In this document: positions 1 through 8,452 of the stretch, in pieces
Layout of the letters: each line of letters begins with the position of its first letter
Numbering within the stretch: the stretch's first letter is position 1
Assembly (NCBI GenBank): GCA_026708035.1
Contig: JAPOVQ010000026.1
Span: forward strand, 22,828-86,827
Length of the DNA: 64,000 bases
Source of the DNA: Chloroflexota bacterium
GTDB taxonomy: Bacteria; Chloroflexota; UBA11872
Direction: 5' to 3'
Notes under the pieces: model-generated
Told to the model about the DNA's origin: nothing
Database searches by the model: none
Seen by the model: the letters and a program-made list of their open reading frames with translations, nothing else
Program-made: the position numbers and the translations under genes

Positions 1-1
1 G

Positions 2-416
2 CCCACGACCCCTTGCATCCCCAATCCTGAAGTTGCCTATTCCCGTAGGGTCCAAGCCCTCGCAGCTCCGGCGACTGCCCCATACCCACGACCCCTGGGA
101 TCACCAAGCCTCAAGCTCCCGATTCCCGTCGGGTCCGAGCCCTCGCAGTTCCAGCGACTGCGCCACGCCCACGACCCCTTGCATCCCCAATCCTGAAGTT
201 GCCTATTCCCGTAGGGTCCAAGCCCTCGCAGCTCCGGCGACTGCCCCTTGCCCACGCCCCCTGGCGTCCCCAAGCCTCACGTTGTCGACTCCCGCGGGTT
301 CTAAGCCCCGGCAAATCCGGCGTCTGCGCAATTCCCAACGCCCTCGGCAGGATCGGATCTCGTGATGCGCGTCCGCGTGGGATCCCGGCAGCTCCAGGTC
401 GTGCGCTTGCTCTACA
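2..416. repeat. 83-bp tandem repeat array, about 5 copies
   Basis: Copies start at 2, 85, 168, 251 and, more diverged, 334, so the period is exactly 83 bp. The first and third copies are nearly identical, which gives a higher-order period of 166 bp. Each unit contains a block like 'cagctccggcgactg' followed by 'cccacg'. The period is not a multiple of three, so the array is not a protein repeat. The fifth copy runs into the start of the gene at 365 and resembles it. There are no unique spacers, so this is not a CRISPR array. Confidence 0.85.
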
Positions 417-1274
417 CCCATCGCCTGCTGACGGCCGCTCAGGTCCAGGCCCTGGCCTTTGAGACCGCCACGCGGCGCACCTGCGAGATCTGCCTGCAGC
501 GGTTGCATCGGAAAGAGTGGGTGGTGCGGGCCGAGCCCCTCCATGGGGGCGCTGGGGGCGGCCGCAGCGGCTACGTCTATGGTCTCCCCGCCGCGGGGGC
601 CGAGGTGCTCGTGGCGTTAGCCGGGATCCCGCTGGCCGACATCCCGACGGTCGCCGGGCCCGAGGCCCTGGAGCCCCGCTACGTGAATCACCAACTGGCC
701 GTCAACCGCTGCATGCTGGCGATCCGGCAGGCCTGTCGGGCCGATCCCGGGGCTACCCTGCGCGAGTGGAGGGCCGACCCGCACGCGCGGGTGCAGTATC
801 GGGTCGGACGGAGTTCGCGGACGGTGCATCCCGACGCCATCGCAGAGATTGACCTGGATGGCTGGCGCCGCTGCCTGTGCCTGGAGGTCGATCGGGGCAC
901 GGCGGAGTTGCGCCGCTACGGGCTGGAGCTGCGGCGCTACGCGCGCTTCTATCTTTCGGGCAGCTGGCGGCGGGAGTTACGCGACGTTCCCCGAGGTGCG
1001 AATCGTGACCGCGCATCGGCCACGGATAGAGCGGATGGTGGCAGAGCTTGAGGACGCGGTGCAGAGCTTCGACCGGGCCGACTATGACTTGCTGATGGCC
1101 GGGCTTGTGGTAGCCGTGACCTTGGAAGCAGCGTTCCTGGCGGATCCGAGCGCCGCGGTATGGACACCAATGTTCGCCCCCGACCGGGAGGAGTCGCTGC
1201 TGCCGGCTGAGACCGTCAGTGTCCGGCCATCGGGAGATACTGATTCTGGCCTCACGACGTCAACGCACACCTGA
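365..1274 (+). pseudogene. Replication-relaxation-like protein, frameshifted
   Basis: The first frame (to 1051) gives an N-terminal winged-helix region (VGSRQLQVVRLLYTHR, about residues 3-60), a basic/Gly stretch, and a middle part ending in LEVDRGTAELRRYGLELRRY. This pattern is typical of the replication-relaxation family (PF13814) found on plasmids and integrative elements. Near 975-990 the expected continuation moves to another frame (FPEVRIVTAHRPRIERM), which runs on to 1274, so one indel breaks the gene. A GTG at 362 lies just before the ATG at 365. The family is recognised from memory of its pattern. The indel could be decay or an assembly error. Its presence suggests that the left end derives from a mobile replicon. 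Confidence 0.6.
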
Positions 1275-1652
1275 AATGAAGTGACCGGCTGTCAAATGCC
1301 ACCACTCGCATCGGGGGCGGCCGCGGCAACCGTGTTCGAGGGCGAGAGGAGATGAATGAACGGGAGCGCTGCGGCAGCGATGTGTCACTCTGATATCCGC
1401 GGGTTGCCAAAGCCTAGCCGCATGACTGTGCTTCGTCGGGAGGGTTCGCCGCATAGGCTCGCGGGTTGACGGCGCCAAGCACCGCTGCCGCATAGGTGTA
1501 GCACGCGGCCTCCTGAACCTGGCCTCGCTCATTCATCTGCTCCTGCCCTGAAGCAGCACATCGCCGCCTCCGGCCACGGCCACGAGATCCGCGCGCGCCG
1601 CCAGGTGCCGCTCAATGCCTCACGCACGGGCATGACGGCGGCATAGGTGACC
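1275..1652. other. No recognisable gene
   Basis: Only short, unconvincing reading frames occur here. A plus-strand frame from about 1554 to 1643 (ending ASRTGMTAA, then TAG) reads as protein-like and is in frame with the small gene at 1653, so it could be the tail of a lost gene. I could not assign it. Confidence 0.4.
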
Positions 1653-1808
1653 ATGCTGGACCAAGCACGCACCGACGCCCGCCACGTCTTTGACGTCCCC
1701 GTCTCGCAAGAGATCAGCGTCTGGGCGCACGGCTGGGGTCCATCGTCCGCGGGTCACATCGAATTGACGGCGGGCCTGTGGATCGTGGACGTGCGCTTCG
1801 ACGACTAA
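1653..1808 (+). CDS. Hypothetical protein, 51 aa
   Basis: This short reading frame starts with ATG and encodes MLDQARTDARHVFDVP and onward to IVDVRFDD. Its TAA stop directly precedes the ATG of the next gene with no spacing (TAAATG), an arrangement typical of translational coupling. I do not recognise the family. It has no membrane segment or cysteine motif. It could also be the C-terminal end of a larger decayed gene, because the same frame is protein-like upstream of the TAG at 1641-1643. Confidence 0.35.
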   Translation: MLDQARTDARHVFDVPVSQEISVWAHGWGPSSAGHIELTAGLWIVDVRFDD

Positions 1809-2093
1809 ATGCCGCCGACCCACGGACCACCTCCAGGCGTGACAGTCAACGCGGTCGGATGCTGCGGCGGGATGGGCTGGATGGGCGACACGTGGGCCGC
1901 CATTCACGTGGGCAATTGGCAACACCCCGAGTTGGTGACCTTCACGCCGGGGCCGGTGGTCGTAGAGGTCCACGCCATCCCCGCGGACGTGATGTGGTGG
2001 GTGACGTTCGAGCGCCTCGAGGAGCTGAAGCCGTCGCAGGGTGTGCGCGCCTGTCAAGAGAGTCTTGACGGTGGTAGCATCGGCGTCGAATGA
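1809..2093 (+). CDS. Hypothetical protein, 94 aa
   Basis: The ATG follows the previous stop directly. The product is rich in Gly, Trp and Val (VGCCGGMGWMGDTWAAIHVG, then VVEVHAIPADVMWWVTFERL) and looks like a small beta-rich soluble domain. No signal peptide or membrane span is visible, and I cannot name a family. Coupling with the 51-residue upstream frame suggests the two were co-translated. It sits among mobile-element remnants and may be part of the same mobile cargo. Confidence 0.4.
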   Translation: MPPTHGPPPGVTVNAVGCCGGMGWMGDTWAAIHVGNWQHPELVTFTPGPVVVEVHAIPADVMWWVTFERLEELKPSQGVRACQESLDGGSIGVE

Positions 2094-2132
2094 CGCGGCT
2101 GGTAGCCGTTGGTGCGGATTGCTGAGACGAGA

Positions 2133-2477
2133 ATGGCTAGGCTACAGGTCGCGATTGTGCTGCCTTCCGCATGGCATCTCGGTATTCGCGGCCTTGTTGA
2201 TCCAATCTGGCCTGAGGAATTAGCTTGTGTACTCGACGAGATTGAGGACGCGTACCCTCAATTCGAAATATATCGCATGTTTGAGGGAACGTTCGCCTAT
2301 CAGTCGTGCCGAATCAAGCTAAGGCTATATGTTGCAGAATCAGGCGACATTATTCCCTTGTCCGATGCCAGCATACCGATGGGCGTGGATGTTGACAGAG
2401 CACGGGATAGCGGACTTTGGAAGACTTTAGAAGAGGCCATGAGAGCGTATAGCAGGAAGTATCATCAGACGGACTAG
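2133..2477 (+). CDS. Hypothetical protein coupled to the DNA methyltransferase start
   Basis: The frame encodes 114 aa from ATG (MARLQVAIVLPSAWHLG) to SRKYHQTD, with an alternative TTG start at 2109. The product is acidic, with a central stretch DEIEDAYPQFEIYRMF. Its TAG stop overlaps the GTG start of the methyltransferase remnant by one base (TAGTG), so the two genes were probably translated together. Base composition is clearly lower in GC than the neighbours, which suggests a separate origin. No family is recognised. A role as a partner or regulator of the modification gene is only an inference from the overlap. Confidence 0.5.
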   Translation: MARLQVAIVLPSAWHLGIRGLVDPIWPEELACVLDEIEDAYPQFEIYRMFEGTFAYQSCRIKLRLYVAESGDIIPLSDASIPMGVDVDRARDSGLWKTLEEAMRAYSRKYHQTD

Positions 2478-2530
2478 TGGACGCCGCCCCCAACTTCGCC
2501 AACCGCACGCTCTACCACGGCGATAACCTT

Positions 2531-3574
2531 AGGAAACCTCTGATTTAGTCGCGGTCCGCGGCCGGTTGGCAGGGCCTATGCTCAAGGGTGACCGATCGCC
2601 GGTGAGGGGCTTAAGGCATCCCCAGCGCTCATTTGCCGACGTGGAGTATGACGGGCAGCCGCGCCAGACGCGGCGGGAGCGCTTTCTGCAGCGTATGGAC
2701 GCGCTGCTGCCGTGGGCGCGGCTCGAAGCGCGCATCGGTCCGGTCGACCCCACCGGCGAGCGCGGTCGACCGCCCTACCCGCTGGCGCTGCTGCTGCGGA
2801 TTCACGGCGTGCAACTGTTCGACAACCTCAGTGATCCGGCGATGGAAGACCCGCTCTATGACAGCGTGGCGGTGCAGCGGTTCGTGGGGCTGACGGCGCG
2901 GGATCCGCGGCCCGATGAGACCACGATCCTGCATTTCCGGCTCCTGCTGGAACGGCACGATCTGGGCGAAGGCCTGCTGGCCGAGATCACCCAGCACCTG
3001 GCGACGCAGGGCCTGTGGCTGCGGGAGGGGACGATCCTCGACGCGCCGGCGTCGACGAAGAACCGCGCGCAGGCGCGGGACCCGGAGATGCATCAGGTGC
3101 GGAAGGGGAGACAGTGGTACTTCGGGATGAAGGCGCACATCGGGGTGGATGCCGACACGGGGCTGGTGCACAGCGTGGCGACGACGGCCGCCAACGTGGC
3201 GGATATCACCCAAGTGCCGCAGCTCCTCCACGGGACCGAGACGCGCGTGTGGGGCGATGCCGGGTGTGTCGGCATGGCGCGACGCCCAGAGCATCGGGGG
3301 CGGGCGATCGACTGGCAGGTGGCGTTGCGCCTCGGCCAGCGGCGGCGCTTGCCGCCGGGCAGCGCCGCCGCCCAGGCGTAGCAGCGCAAGGCCTCCATCC
3401 GGGCGAAGGTGGAGCACCCGTTCCTGTATGTGAAGCGGCACTTTGGCTACGGGCGGGTACGGTACCGAGGATTGGTCAAGAACCGGACCCGGCTGTGCCT
3501 GTTGTTCGGCTTCGCCAATCTGCTGCTGGCGGAACGGGCCGCACCGGCCTAAGCGGGCGCACTGCCTAGATTCA
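2531..3574 (+). mobile_element. IS5-family insertion sequence remnant
   Basis: The transposase frame starts near 2566 and runs to 3552 with one in-frame TAG at 3379. Family landmarks are PDETTILHFRLLLE, STKNRAQARDPEMHQ, GRQWYFGMKAHIGVD, GDAGC and, after the stop, IRAKVEHPF with GYGRVRYRGLVKN. The segment after ILDA is about five residues shorter than the usual DATII block around the first catalytic Asp, so the enzyme is probably inactive on that ground too. The left end, about 2531 (ggaaacctctgatttag), looks like an IS5-type terminal repeat. The matching right end is not visible, so the element is truncated next to the IS30 remnant. Confidence 0.8.
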
Positions 3575-3931
3575 CAAACGAAGTGCAACACCTTGCAAAG
3601 GTGCTGCCATGGGACGGTGCTACGCACAGCTCACCATTGAAGACCGGTGTGAAGTGGCCCGACGCCACGCCGCCGGCGCCTCGAGCCGCCAAATCGCGGC
3701 AGCTCTGGATCGCGCGCCATCGACGATTACTCGGGAGTTGAAACGCAATGCCTCCCGCACCCAGGGCTACCAGCCGCGCCATGCCGACCAGCAGGCCCAC
3801 TCCCGCCGCTGGCGCGGGCCCCGCCTCGACCGCGACCCCACCTTGCGCGCCAAGGCCAAACGCGGCCGCCGCGGGCGCAAGCGGGGCAGTCCCGCCTCCT
3901 TTATTCAGCACCGCCGCCCCCTTGCCGACCG
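3575..3931 (+). mobile_element. IS30-family insertion sequence remnant
   Basis: From ATG 3609 the frame reads MGRCYAQLTIEDRCEVARRH, then ASSRQIAAALDRAPSTITRE: the helix-turn-helix start of IS30-type transposases. It then jumps from LDRDPTLRAKAKRG directly to RGRKRGSPASFIQHRRPLAD, lacking the stretch of roughly 50 residues usually between them. At about 3932 it runs into methyltransferase sequence without the DDE catalytic domain or the right end. It is a deletion remnant nested beside the IS5 copy. Confidence 0.75.
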
Positions 3932-5259
3932 CCACGCCGGACTCACTGGCGAGCGGCGCCAACTTCCAGGACCGCTGGTCGTGGGCGACGACGTGGAGGG
4001 CGAGAGGGTCGACCAGATCCAGGACTAATGGCCGGTGGTGTGGCAGGTCATCGGCGCGGCGCGGGCGGCGTGGGCGACGACATGGCCGCGTTTCTGTGCT
4101 TCATGGGCATTTGGCTCATCGAGATGCGGCGGGTGCTGCGGGACGACGGGAGCCTGTACCTGCACTGCGACCCGACCGCGAGCCACTACCTCAAGGCGCT
4201 GCTGGATGCCGTGTTTGGGTGGCGGAATTTCAGGAGCGACATCATCCGGAGACGTGCTCTGGCCAAGGGCCTAGCGTTCAAGGGATTTCCGAACAACGCC
4301 GATCATCTGCTCTATTACAGCGGGTCGGACAGCTTTTCATGGAATCGGCCCTTTCTGCCGCATGACCCCGAATATGTGAAGAGGTCGTATCGCCATGTGG
4401 AAGCGAAAACGGGCAGGCGGTATCGGCTTGACAATCTGGCGAATCCAAACAAGGACTGACCGAACCTGAAGTATGAGTTCCTTGGTGTGACGCGGGTTTG
4501 GCGGTGGACTCGTGAGCGGATGCAAGCCGCTCACGATGCGGGCCTTGTCGTGCAGACCAAATCCGGCGGTGTCCCTTTCCTCAAGAGGTACCTGGACGAA
4601 CAGAAAAGCACCCCAGTCGACACGATCTGGGAGGACATTAGACCGGTTCAGCCACAGTCGAAGGAGCGCACCGGCTACCCCACCCAGAAGCCCCTCGCCC
4701 TGTACGAGCGAATCATCGAGGCGTCCAGCAACCCCGGCGATATCGTGTGTGTGACCCATTCGCCGGCTGCGCCACGACGCCCATCGCCGCCGAACGCCTG
4801 GGCCGCCAGTGGGTCGCGATGGACATCTGGGTGGGCGCAGTCGATATCGTGCGCCAGCGCATTGCCGACAACCGCCAGCTGCTGACCGACGCCGACCCGC
4901 AGATTCACTACGTCACCGAGCCGCCGGAGCGCACCGACGACCGAGCCGAAGCCGTGCCGTTCCTGCAAGTCACCGAGCGCTACGCCGAGCCCGAAGGCCC
5001 GCGCATGAGCCGCGCCGCGATGTACGACCACCTGCTGCGGCAGTTCGGCCACGCTGCCAGGGCTGCGACCGCACCTTCGATGACCCGCGCTATCTCGAGC
5101 TGGACCACAACACGCCGCACTCGGACAGCTGTCTCAACCACATCACCAACCGCATCCTGCTCTGCGGCCCCTGCAACCGGCTCAAGAGCAACACCTACAC
5201 GCTGTCAGGCCTGCGCCGCGAGAACCGGCGGCATGGGTACATGGCGGCGAGTTAGTGCG

Positions 5260-5832
5260 TCAAACGCCTTGTCGCTTGATGCGCTCGGCCTCCTCAATCG
5301 TGTACACAATGACAGCGCTGATGTCGTCGATCTGGTCAGATGACGGGGACCAATAGTCGCGTGTAAACGCAGAGAGAAATCGGTGAGCCCGAGCCGGACC
5401 GTCGCTACCTGTGGGTCGGAATGCGAGCCGTTGAATCTCGCGCGTCGCCATAAGCGGGTGCGCCAACAGGTCGTTTCGGATCCTGCGTACCCGCTTGATT
5501 CGCTCTCGCATTGTTTCATCTTCGACACCCGCGACAATGAATGTCGGTTTCGGTCCAGCAACCATCTTCGTAAACTGCCGCGACCTTTGCTTGCCCCAAC
5601 ACGCCACGATCTTCCACACACAGGCCTCGCACAAATGGCTGTGCAATTGGCTCAAGTGATGGCGCAAGCGGACGTGTTTCGTGTCACCGGCATCCAACTG
5701 GTCATCGAGTTCATTCACTTGTCCGGCGAGATTCGCGACCTCGCGCCATATGAACTGGGCGTCCTGCGCACGCCATAAGATGTCCTGCGCGCTCAAGGCG
5801 ATCTCATCTGGAATCGTGTTGGCCGTTGACAT
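5260..5832 (-). CDS. HEPN-like domain protein
   Basis: This 190-aa, mostly helical protein has no signal peptide. Residues 119-125 read RNDLLAH, matching the R-x(4-6)-H active-site pattern of HEPN ribonucleases and related AbiU2-type proteins. Helical stretches before it (QDILWRAQDAQFIWREVANL and LSQLHSHLCEACVWKIVACW) fit an HEPN four-helix bundle. The start is ATG at 5832. It is intact, unlike most neighbours, and lies between a dead modification gene and a tRNA, as defence or toxin genes often do. No clear partner nucleotidyltransferase or antitoxin is adjacent. Assignment rests on the motif and predicted helicity only. It could be an unrelated helical protein. Confidence 0.5.
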   Translation of the reverse strand: MSTANTIPDEIALSAQDILWRAQDAQFIWREVANLAGQVNELDDQLDAGDTKHVRLRHHLSQLHSHLCEACVWKIVACWGKQRSRQFTKMVAGPKPTFIVAGVEDETMRERIKRVRRIRNDLLAHPLMATREIQRLAFRPTGSDGPARAHRFLSAFTRDYWSPSSDQIDDISAVIVYTIEEAERIKRQGV

Positions 5833-5893
5833 TGCACGTCTCCCCGCGGCTATTCGGTCCGACGCCGCTCCGCGAACGACCGGAGACTACATT

Positions 5894-5968
5894 TGGTTCC
5901 GGGGGTCGGATTCGAACCGACGACCTGGTGGTTATGAGCTACCCGAGCTGCCTCTGCTCCACCCCGCA
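5894..5968 (-). tRNA. tRNA with CAU anticodon (Met-like), atypical
   Basis: The minus strand folds as a 75-nt cloverleaf that includes an encoded CCA. The D stem is GAGC/GCTC, the anticodon loop CTCATAA (CAU), and the T arm GTCGG-TTCGAAT-CCGAC. Acceptor pair 2-71 is G-G and one anticodon-stem pair is A-C. The anticodon stem lacks the three G-C pairs of initiator tRNA. It may be an elongator Met or Ile2 tRNA, a phage-borne tRNA, or a decaying copy. It lies at the edge of the prophage remnant, a usual integration position. Confidence 0.65.
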
Positions 5969-6021
5969 AGGTCGGATCTCAGCTTAGCAGCGACGGGGTA
6001 TTCCAGCTACGCGTCCGCGCG

Positions 6022-6183
6022 TCACTCCGAGCGTTCGGCCAGTTGCAAGAGCATCTCCTCTTGCCACCGATATCGGTCGATCTGGTAGCGCCACCAGTAA
6101 ATGCCACCCCACGATCCAAACGTGACGACGGTAAGCAAGATGTGCATGACGTGCGAGCCCAACTTGAAGTGCCGGGTTCTCAT
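6022..6183 (-). CDS. Small membrane protein, 53 aa
   Basis: From ATG at 6183 the product is a basic N-terminus (MRTRHFKLGSHVM), one membrane segment (HILLTVVTFGSWGGIYWW) and an amphipathic, partly acidic tail. An upstream in-frame ATG at 6240 would add 19 residues with no clear function. Similar tiny one-span proteins are common in phages and phage remnants, which fits its place downstream of phage head genes on the same strand. Function is unknown. Confidence 0.5.
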   Translation of the reverse strand: MRTRHFKLGSHVMHILLTVVTFGSWGGIYWWRYQIDRYRWQEEMLLQLAERSE

Positions 6184-6268
6184 CGCAAAACCCTCCCCGA
6201 TTCCTGCAGCGCCGAATGATGCCGCAGCGGGGGGCGTCAAGTAACACTTGACCGCGACGGTCTGCGGC

Positions 6269-6412
6269 CTACGCCGCGCTCGCGTTCTTCGCCTTGCAGC
6301 GGGAGCAGCGCACCACCCACGGGCGCGTCACTTCGTCGGCCAGCACGCGCCGGCAGCGCCAGCAGCGCGGCTTCTTGTCGGTGATGGGCGCCGGGCGCGT
6401 CTCGACGGTCAC
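6269..6412 (-). CDS. Zinc-ribbon protein, 47 aa (Com-like)
   Basis: The frame starts at GTG 6412 inside the stop of the upstream gene (GTGA overlap) and ends at TAG 6269. It carries two CxxC pairs, CWRC near residues 17-20 and CSRC near 36-39, separated by about 15 residues: a small zinc ribbon. Phage genomes often carry such proteins; Mu Com, a translational regulator, is one example. The overlap indicates one transcript with the 64-aa gene before it. Nucleic-acid binding is likely. The exact role is unknown. Confidence 0.5.
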   Translation of the reverse strand: MTVETRPAPITDKKPRCWRCRRVLADEVTRPWVVRCSRCKAKNASAA

Positions 6413-6603
6413 GCGTCGGATGCCGTCGTCGACTCTGTGGGCAGGATGCCCAGCTCGACCAAGCCCGTCCGATCCCCCGTCGCGTGCAGGCGGTCCCAGG
6501 CGTCACGCGCCGCCTGTAGGCGCTCCTGCTGATCCTCCGGCAGCGTCTCCAGGTCGACGAACGGCCACTCGCTCCAACGTGGGTCATTGGCGTCTGCGGC
6601 CAT
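6409..6603 (-). CDS. Hypothetical phage-type protein, 64 aa
   Basis: The acidic, helical product begins MAADANDPRWSEWPFVDLET and continues with a helix rich in Gln, Arg and Asp. It ends four bases into the zinc-ribbon gene, so the two are coupled. It has no recognisable domain. Position between head-protein remnants and the zinc ribbon, on the same strand, suggests it belongs to the decayed prophage. It may be functional, since no stop or frameshift is seen. Confidence 0.45.
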   Translation of the reverse strand: MAADANDPRWSEWPFVDLETLPEDQQERLQAARDAWDRLHATGDRTGLVELGILPTESTTASDA

Positions 6604-6634
6604 CAGTTACCTCCTGCCGGAAGCATCCGCACCG

Positions 6635-7705
6635 TCATGAGTCGGAAGGAGCCACCGAACGAGCGGGGGCACCGCCGTAAGCGTCGATGCCTTCCAAGTC
6701 TCTGAGCTCGTCGATCCAGTCTTCGCCCCAACGGCGACTCCGAATCTGCAGATCGTTGAAGTCACGAACGTCCACCAGCTGCATGCGTGCCCCGGGCATC
6801 ATCGTAAACTCTGACTCCGCACGATTGATCGCCATCACCCGCTGGCCCTAGGCATCGTGAATCTCCATCAGGACGCGATGCCGCGCCTCGGGAGGGGCGA
6901 AGAACAGAGCCCACTCTGGATCCCCCGACGTTGCGGTCGGTGCGTCCAATCTGGACGTCTTGCCGACGACAAAGTCTTGGACGTCCGCTTCGTCGCCCCA
7001 ATTCATGCCCCGATAGAGTGACGCGTAGTCGCTACGCCTACGTGAGGCGGCCCACATCCGATCTATGTCCGCCTGCTGCTCGGGGCTTAGGGCCTTTCCC
7101 GCCCGTAGGTTCTAGACGATGTCGGAGTAGTTGTCGATCCAATCGCCGAGCAGCGCCTCGTCGTCGACGTACTCGTCCAGATCCTGGGAGCTCCGATCGG
7201 ATGCGCTTTGCCGTCAGCCCCTCCGATTGAGTAGATGCCGATTGTTGGCTCTTGCCTCCCGCAACGCCGGCCGCGTCGCCCCGCGTGCTGCCAAGCTATT
7301 GGCCGGCAGGGGCGGTGGCTCTGGCTCTGCTTCTGTGGCAGGCGGCTTAGTTACGCCAGCTTTCGGGATCACCGGCTCGGCGACGCAGCGGCACTGGATT
7401 GGCTCGCCCGGGTGACCGATGGCTGGCGCCTGGTCCCAGCGCTGCGTTGTGCCCTCGAGGTCGGCGTGGTCGGCAAGCACGCGCTCGTCCTGGACGGTGC
7501 GCCAGACGTACTCCTCGTTGCCAAGCTGCAGATGCCTTGCCTGGGTCAGGTTCGAGATCGCCTTGTTGGTTTGATCCCGCGTGATGCGCCGCAAGTTCCA
7601 GTTCGCCACCTGGCCCTTCTCCCGCACCACCTGCGAGAGCGCCTGCTGATCGAACGGCTTGTCGGCGAACGCCTGGCTGATGCCTGTGTGAAGATCGTCC
7701 ATGAG
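6635..7705 (-). pseudogene. Phage minor head protein fused to ADP-ribosyltransferase-like domain, broken
   Basis: One frame spans the region with three stops: TGA 7214, TAG 7112 and TAG 6848. The N-terminal part has the SPP1 gp7/Mu gp30-like minor head signature: RRITRDQTNKAISNLTQARH, RTVQDERVLADHADL, then GEPIQCRCVAEPVI. After a Pro/Glu linker and an acidic stretch comes SLYRGMNW, a Ser/Thr region ending GDPEWALFFA, and the ESEFTM motif. These fit the R, STS and ExE elements of mono-ADP-ribosyltransferases. Such head-ART fusions are known in tailed phages, where the ART may modify host proteins after injection. The 5' end is fused by deletion to terminase sequence at about 7705. Confidence 0.65.
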
Positions 7706-8142
7706 GCGCGTCGGTACTTCACGGAGTCGCGGGTGCTCAAGCTTTGGGCGTAGCTGGCGCTCCTAGACTTGTCCTGCAGTCCAGCCAGAGGCCTGTCGTC
7801 GCGTCGCTGCTGGATTCAGGTCCACGCGGGCCACATGACGGCGACCGTGACGCTCTTGCTGTGGCGCGGCGGGATGCCGGTCAGCAGGCGGCGAATCTCG
7901 CCCCGAGTGACAGCTTCCAGGTGCTCACAGATGACGCGGATGTGCCAGTTGTCGCGGAAAGGCGCGGGGTCCACGTAGGGCCACATCTGCCGGACGAACT
8001 AGTACAGGTTCGCTTTGGCGCGCTCGGCATCCTCATGGTGCAGCCAGGCGGCGAGCAGCGCTTCCTGGGCTGGCGAAAGGCTGTCCGCCAGCGCACAGGC
8101 TTCGGGGGACACGTGGGATCTGTCGAGGTCGGTGACAAGGCC
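7706..8142 (-). pseudogene. Phage terminase large subunit, N-terminal remnant
   Basis: The frame reads ALADSLSPAQEALLAAW, then RQMWPYVDPAPFRDNWHIR, EHLEAVTRGEIRRLL and GIPPRHSKSVTVAVMWPAWT. This is the start of a TerL ATPase, with GIPPRHSKS as its Walker A equivalent. There is a TAG at 7999 (after NLY) and a TGA at 7816 where Trp is usual. A later piece, SASYAQSLSTRDSVKYRR, shows the middle of the gene is shortened. The ATPase C-terminus, the nuclease domain and the portal gene are gone: the frame meets head-protein sequence near 7705. The expected order terminase-portal-head has therefore collapsed by deletion. Confidence 0.7.
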
Positions 8143-8176
8143 CTATGCTAGCGGGCCAATAGCTCGGGGGGAGATC

Positions 8177-8416
8177 GTGAAAGGGAGCAAGAGCTTTAGG
8201 CGTGAGCGTGCTGCAAGGATTCGTGGGCTGCTGCGTCAGTTGCGGTGCACAGAGTCCGGATACTCCCAGAGGCGCATCCGTGACGAATTGCGCGATGACT
8301 GCGACTTCTATATCACCGACTGGCACCACATCTTCGGACCGAGCCCGGATGGCTTCACCGTTGCCGAATTTGATTGGCTCGTCGATCACGGACACATCAG
8401 AATCATTGACGACTGA
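8177..8416 (+). CDS. Hypothetical protein, 79 aa
   Basis: GTG at 8177 follows a good ribosome site (gggggag, 8166-8172). The product starts with a basic helical part (SKSFRRERAARIRGLLRQLR) and ends acidic and aromatic (FTVAEFDWLVDHGHIRIIDD). A middle segment GYSQRRIRDELRDDCDFYIT could be a helix-turn-helix. No family is recognised. It is transcribed away from the prophage remnant and could be a small regulator or toxin-type gene. Confidence 0.5.
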   Translation: MKGSKSFRRERAARIRGLLRQLRCTESGYSQRRIRDELRDDCDFYITDWHHIFGPSPDGFTVAEFDWLVDHGHIRIIDD

Positions 8417-8452
8417 ACGCATGCGGCTCGCCAGCCAGGGGGAGGCGCACCG

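Larger units (their letters stand above)
2477..5255 (+). pseudogene. DNA methyltransferase with C-terminal HNH domain, split by IS remnants
   Basis: The N-terminus (GTG at 2477, reading FANRTLYHGDNL) stops at 2530. The gene resumes near 3932 with ATPDSLASGANFQDRWSW and continues through LRDDGSLYLHCDPTASHYLK, TGYPTQKPLALYERIIEASS and DPFAGCATT, the usual pieces of a beta-class site-specific methyltransferase. A C-terminal HNH-like part follows: CQGCDRTFDDPRYLELDH, then ILLCGPCNRLKSNT. The segment that should carry the DPPF/NPPY catalytic motif is missing at the insertion. I count about four frame changes (near 3975, 4070, 4747 and 5050) and two stops, TAA at 4026 and TGA at 4457. The gene is therefore dead. 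The methyltransferase-HNH fusion suggests a modification enzyme with its own nuclease domain. Confidence 0.8.

Noticed and set aside
1..416. CRISPR array
   Set aside because: Units are tandem at 83 bp with no unique spacers, and no cas genes are present.
5894..5968. Initiator tRNA-fMet
   Set aside because: The three consecutive G-C pairs of the initiator anticodon stem are absent.
7706..7780. Readthrough of an additional TAG near 7772 in the head-protein frame
   Set aside because: Sequence there belongs to the terminase in another frame (SASYAQSLSTRDSVKYRR), so the stop is not in a coding frame.
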